In this document: in pieces, positions 60,609 to 64,000 of the stretch
Layout: each line of letters begins with the position of its first letter
Numbering within the stretch: position 1 is the first letter of the stretch
NCBI RefSeq assembly: GCF_000337595.1
Contig: NZ_AOIL01000070.1
Coordinates: 71,676 to 135,675, forward strand
Direction of reading: 5' to 3'
DNA length: 64,000 nt
DNA from: Natrialba taiwanensis DSM 12281
Lineage (GTDB): Archaea; Halobacteriota; Halobacteria; Halobacteriales; Natrialbaceae
Notes under the pieces: generated by a model
Database searches by the model: none
The model's input: the letters and a program-made list of their open reading frames with translations, nothing else
Told to the model about the DNA's origin: nothing
Translations under genes and position numbers: made by a program

Positions 60609-61313
60609 ATCTCTCACCTGAATCCCCGTGTCTGGGGCAAACGGTTCTTGAACCAATTTTCGCATAAGTGAACGACATTGTTTCACCGTCTAAGATAGAC
60701 TGTATTTGGGAAACAGACGGAAACAGACGGTTTGATGCCCCATATGTCCGTATTTCCACGGGCCTCGGAAACCGAAGGGAGAGCTATCAACAATGATTTT
60801 TTATCGATCCACCGGGGTGCTCGGCCGGCCGAGTTTGGATCCGTTAAAACGTATCAGATACCGATAAGGCGTTCAATCGAACCTGCCCTCGGAGATCGTC
60901 CACCCCGACGCTCGAGTTCGGTGCTGTAGCCAGTTCACCCGGTTCCCAACGGAAATACGGATAGGACGGCGGGTTCATTATACAGTAAAACAAACGATTT
61001 CCCGAGGCTGTGCCGTCGAAAAGCGATACGAGAAACCGGATCCATCTCGTGACTGTCCACACAAGCAAGGTCTCAGTCGTCGACCACCGCGACGGCGACC
61101 GACGAGTCGAGTTCCGACCGGACGCGAGCGACACAGCGCTCGTAGCGCTAGTCGGCCGTGACGCCCCCCGTCGCCGCGCCCCTAATTTCTACGACCACCG
61201 TTCCAAAACGGCGTATTGTGTCGGCGAAAGCGAGGCGTGAAACGGGATGCAACTGACGGCGCGAGCGCCTGCGCCGCCGCGTTTTCGCCGGTCGCGTTTT
61301 CACCGGCAACCTC
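60609..61313. other. 705-nt region without a secure gene
   Basis: The part next to 60608 is AT-rich and contains a perfect tandem pair of ggaaacagac (about 60709-60730). In the middle, ATG/GTG frames at 61010-61240 (plus strand, 76 aa) include a plausible short stretch (VTVHTSKVSVVDHRDGDRRV, EFRPDASDTALVALVG), but the ends are Arg-rich. It may be a gene fragment. I do not call it. Confidence 0.4.
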
Positions 61314-61847
61314 TCACTCCCGACGAACGTATTCAACGAAGGTGAACTCGTCGTGTTCGTCGCGGCTCACCGTCTGAAATGACTCGTGGTTCCAGTCCGG
61401 GAGACGCGCGTCGCCGTCCGGTTCGGCGTGGACCTCCGTGACGATCAGCCGATCGAGTGCAGGCAGGAACTGTTCGTACACCGTCGCCCCACCGGCGACG
61501 AACAGGCGGTCGGTGCCTCCGTGGCGCTCGTCTGCAGCGGTTTCGGCCGCCGCGATCGCCTCCTCGATCCCGTGTGCAACGACGGCGTTCGCGGGCGTTT
61601 CGAGGTCGCGACTCGTCAGGACGATCGTCGTCCGCCCGGGCAGCGGTCCGCCGAGTGTGTCGACGATGCCCTCATACGTTACCCGCCCCATGATGACAGG
61701 ATGGTCCATCGTGACCGTCTTGAAGTGCTGCAGGTCTTCGGGAATGTGCCAGGGCATGTCGCCGTCTGTCCCGATAACGCCGTTGTCGGCGACGGCGACG
61801 ATGCCGACGAGTTCGCGATCGGTTTCGAGCGCGGGGTCGGCGGTCAT
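61314..61847 (-). CDS. folA: Dihydrofolate reductase
   Basis: A 177-aa enzyme that reduces dihydrofolate with NADPH. Seen: LVGIVAVADNGVIGTDGDMPW at the N-terminus (with the substrate/cofactor segment), HFKTVTMDHPVIMGRVTYE, GRTTIVLTSRD, and FVAGGATVYEQFLPALDRL (GG of the NADPH site), then TEVHAEPDGDARLPDW. The start overlaps the thymidylate synthase stop by 4 nt (ATGA). The two enzymes form a cycle: ThyA makes dihydrofolate and this enzyme regenerates tetrahydrofolate. Confidence 0.95.
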   Translation of the reverse strand: MTADPALETDRELVGIVAVADNGVIGTDGDMPWHIPEDLQHFKTVTMDHPVIMGRVTYEGIVDTLGGPLPGRTTIVLTSRDLETPANAVVAHGIEEAIAAAETAADERHGGTDRLFVAGGATVYEQFLPALDRLIVTEVHAEPDGDARLPDWNHESFQTVSRDEHDEFTFVEYVRRE

Positions 61848-62860
61848 TCGGCGACTGCGAACTCGAGTCCGTCGTGGGACTCGTAGTCTCGAAGGGTGAT
61901 GTTGTCGGCGGACAGGTCGTCGATCGACGCGGCGTCGAGTTCGAGCGTCGACCGGCCGAGCGGCTCGCGCGAGAGCTGTTCGAGCAGTCCCGGGACGTGG
62001 TCCAACCGCTCGTCGCCCTCGTCCTCGGCGGGGGCTTCGGACGCGAGCCACTCGCGGATCCCACGGTAGTCCGCGCGCTCTTCGGCGTCGGCGAGTCGGG
62101 ACTGGAGGGCGCCGAGATTGTCGGCGTACCACTCGCCGCGCGCGCCGCGGCCGCAGTAGACGTGGGCGTCGACGACGGTGTGGGCGAAGGTGCCGGGTTC
62201 GAAGCCGGTCTGCTGGGCGACGACTTTCGTCAGGAGCGCGTAGGCCGCGATGTTGAACGGAATCCCGAGCGCGATGTCGCCCGAGCGCTGGGTGAGGTGG
62301 CAGTTCAGCCGGTCGCCCTGGACGTTGAAGACGAACGAGTAGTGACACGGCGGCAGCGTCGAGACGGCCGCGTTCGCGGGATGCCAGGCGTTGACCACGA
62401 GCCGGCGCGAGTTCGGCGAGTCAGAAAGCGTGTCGATGACGTACTGCAGTTGATCGAAGGTTCGGCGACCGTCGTCCTCCTCGGTGACCCAGCGGTGGCT
62501 CTCGTCGGGCCAGGACTCGCCGGGGAGCCGTGCGGGTTCGTCCGGGACCGGGTAGCGACGCCAGAAGCGACCGTAGGCGGTGTCGAGTTTGCCCTCGTCG
62601 TCGGCCCACGCGTCCCAGATTTTGGTCTCCTCGCGGAGGTTCTCGACGTGCTCCTCGCCGGAGAGATACCAGCAGACCTCGTGGAGCATCGAGTTCCAGC
62701 GGTAGCCGTCCATCTGCTTGGTCGTCAGGAGGGGATAGCCCTCCCGAAGGTCGACCTCGTAGTGCTCGCTGAACGAGGAAATCGTGTCGACGCCGGTGCG
62801 ATTGGGTTTGTACGCCCCCTCGCTGAGTGCCGCGTCGACGAGGTCCAGGTACTGTTGCAT
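61844..62860 (-). CDS. thyA: Thymidylate synthase
   Basis: A 338-aa ThyA that methylates dUMP to dTMP using methylene-tetrahydrofolate. Seen: NRTGVDTISSFSEHYEVDLR, the phosphate-binding region, LPPCHYSFVFNVQGDRLNCH with catalytic Cys172, HLTQRSGDIALGIPFNIAAY, and a long C-terminal extension of about 70 residues after the domain's usual core, typical of several haloarchaeal forms. It is co-transcribed with and overlaps the dihydrofolate reductase gene. Confidence 0.95.
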   Translation of the reverse strand: MQQYLDLVDAALSEGAYKPNRTGVDTISSFSEHYEVDLREGYPLLTTKQMDGYRWNSMLHEVCWYLSGEEHVENLREETKIWDAWADDEGKLDTAYGRFWRRYPVPDEPARLPGESWPDESHRWVTEEDDGRRTFDQLQYVIDTLSDSPNSRRLVVNAWHPANAAVSTLPPCHYSFVFNVQGDRLNCHLTQRSGDIALGIPFNIAAYALLTKVVAQQTGFEPGTFAHTVVDAHVYCGRGARGEWYADNLGALQSRLADAEERADYRGIREWLASEAPAEDEGDERLDHVPGLLEQLSREPLGRSTLELDAASIDDLSADNITLRDYESHDGLEFAVAE

Positions 62861-62943
62861 TGTCGCGGTATTCGCAGCGGTGACGTAAAATGGGTTCGCG
62901 TTTCCGGCGGGCGGTCCACTTTCACCCCGGTGTCAAAACCGTC

Positions 62944-62949
62944 TTTATC
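62944..62949 (+). promoter_or_regulatory. TATA box of the HHH-RNase H-like gene
   Basis: tttatc, preceded by tcaaaacc (BRE-like), is centred about 30 nt before the ATG at 62977. The spacing suits a leaderless transcript. Confidence 0.5.
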
Positions 62950-62976
62950 CCCGCGCGCCTGCCACCGACTACGACT

Positions 62977-64000
62977 ATGGCAGGTCGCACCGGCGCTCGA
63001 GTTCTCGCACTCCCGCCCGAAACGGTACTCGAACGGCCGGTCGCGACCCTCCACGATATCGGCGCGACGCTTGAGCCAGACGCGGTCTGGGTTCTCGGCC
63101 GTTCCCGCGAGCCGACAGCCGCCGCCCGCGCTCGCCACGCGATCGACGCGCCCGTGATCCATCCGCCGCTCGAAACGGGCGGTGATGCGCTTTCGAGACG
63201 GCCGATCGGCGACGACGGGCTCGCGTTCGCGGTCGCCCGGAGTGCGAGCGCACTCCGCGCTGGCGACGGGATTCGCAGCGCTTCAGACCAGAACGAAGAC
63301 GAGCGCGAGGTCGACGCCCTCATCTGCGACGACATCGCGACGACGACCCGCCCCACCGCACTCGAGACGACTCTCGATCACGCGGCCGAACTCGCGGCGG
63401 CACTGCCCACTGGACGGACGACGACCGTACTGACCGGCGGGCTACCGGCCGGCTACGACGAACGCTGGCACGTCGCCGCCGAAACGGGCACGGTTCGAAC
63501 CGTCGAGCACGACCCGCTGCGTTCGTCCGACTCAGTGGCCGACGACTGCGTCGCCGTTCGCGTCCGGGGTGCCGGTCCCGTCGACGGCTACGGCGGCCCG
63601 AACGCAGTCGTTGAACTCGAGTTCACGGCCGACGGTCTCGTATCGAGCACCGCGCACGCGGCGAGCGACTTCGGACTGGAAGCCATCAGCGGAATCGGCC
63701 CGAAAACGGCCGGCCGGCTCGCGGAGTGCGGCGTGACGACCCGATCGGAGTTGCTCGAAACGCCGGTCGCCGCGCTCGCGGACATCGAGGGCATCGGACC
63801 CAAGAGCGCGCGCAGGATGCACCAGCACGCGACGGTACTCGAAACGGGCGAGCCGCGGCGAGTCGGCAATGCGTCACTGCCCGGCGAGAACTGGTCGACG
63901 CCGCCGCTTTGTATCGACATCGAAACCGACGGCCTCTCGCCGACGATCATCTGGCAGATCGGGGTCTACGACCCGTCCACGGATACCTACCGAGCGTTCG
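62977..64000 (+). CDS. HHH plus RNase H-like exonuclease-domain protein (cut by window edge)
   Basis: Open from the ATG at 62977 (MAGRTGARVLALPPETVLER) to the last base without a stop, so at least 341 codons. Seen: an N-terminal domain of about 220 residues without clear homology, a helix-hairpin-helix pair (ISGIGPKTAGRLAECGVTTR; DIEGIGPKSARRMHQH) at about residues 235-285, and the start of an RNase H-like fold with CIDIETDGLSPTIIWQIGV (first metal Asp and Glu of the DEDD type). It probably binds and trims DNA or RNA. The C-terminus is outside the window. Confidence 0.85.
   Translation, partial: MAGRTGARVLALPPETVLERPVATLHDIGATLEPDAVWVLGRSREPTAAARARHAIDAPVIHPPLETGGDALSRRPIGDDGLAFAVARSASALRAGDGIRSASDQNEDEREVDALICDDIATTTRPTALETTLDHAAELAAALPTGRTTTVLTGGLPAGYDERWHVAAETGTVRTVEHDPLRSSDSVADDCVAVRVRGAGPVDGYGGPNAVVELEFTADGLVSSTAHAASDFGLEAISGIGPKTAGRLAECGVTTRSELLETPVAALADIEGIGPKSARRMHQHATVLETGEPRRVGNASLPGENWSTPPLCIDIETDGLSPTIIWQIGVYDPSTDTYRAF

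Noticed and set aside
1-64000. CRISPR arrays, rRNA, integrase or transposase genes
   Set aside because: Looked for regularly spaced repeats, conserved rRNA segments and recombinase motifs; none was seen by eye. A computed search could still find weak cases.

Overview
The window is a stretch of chromosome from an extremely halophilic archaeon (class Halobacteria, probably Natrialbaceae-like; the genus is inferred, not proven). The evidence is GC-rich DNA, a strongly Asp/Glu-rich proteome, several Tat-type secretion signals (SRR...) with or without a lipobox, an archaeal TFB, a HerA-type ATPase, an XPB-type helicase, and families common in haloarchaea (DUF7344, DUF7282, DUF1616, DUF354). I saw no rRNA, tRNA, CRISPR array or transposase.

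Layout. 0.4-6.3 kb: phosphoglucosamine/phosphomannomutase, a small HTH protein, then a FemAB-like acyltransferase, a phosphodiesterase-like enzyme and a DegT-like aminotransferase, all typical of surface polysaccharide work. 6.4-16 kb: HerA/DUF87 ATPase, an AT-rich foreign-looking island (8.4-9.8 kb) with a secreted protein and a very small membrane protein, lipoprotein and membrane hypotheticals, XPB-like helicase, and a TFB whose 3' end overlaps a convergent 58-aa gene. 17-21.3 kb: a DUF7344 regulator and two related Tat-exported beta-helix proteins. 21.7-40.5 kb: the main surface-glycan region, with a polytopic membrane protein, PP-loop enzyme, second phosphodiesterase, polysaccharide deacetylase, Gfo/Idh/MocA-DUF362-epimerase operon, GT4, DUF354 protein, and a tightly overlapping five-gene operon (acetyltransferase, aminotransferase, 3-dehydrogenase, 6-dehydrogenase, GT2). 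That operon has every step expected for UDP-2,3-diacetamido-2,3-dideoxy-uronic acid. 40.8-49.9 kb: regulators (two DUF7344, PadR, wHTH), DUF1616, a large acidic DUF7282 protein with repeated strand motifs, and membrane proteins. 50-64 kb: mostly metabolism (epimerase, dihydroorotase, cysteine synthase, leucine/glutamate-type dehydrogenase, thioredoxins, DHFR-ThyA pair, and an HHH-RNase H-like protein cut by the window edge).

The main non-coding signals are: (1) an exact octamer ATAACAAA (plus one variant) in the intergenic DNA beside the surface genes from 5.0 to 43.8 kb, most often 26-30 nt before the first start codon; (2) small leader ORFs that begin at that spacing and end in an ATGA overlap with the main gene; (3) an intergenic dispersed repeat in three copies with a conserved stem; (4) a perfect 15-bp inverted repeat that may be a small RNA. 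A recurrent theme in the proteins is in-frame expansion of Asp/Thr/Ala/Ser-rich simple repeats, even inside enzyme domains.
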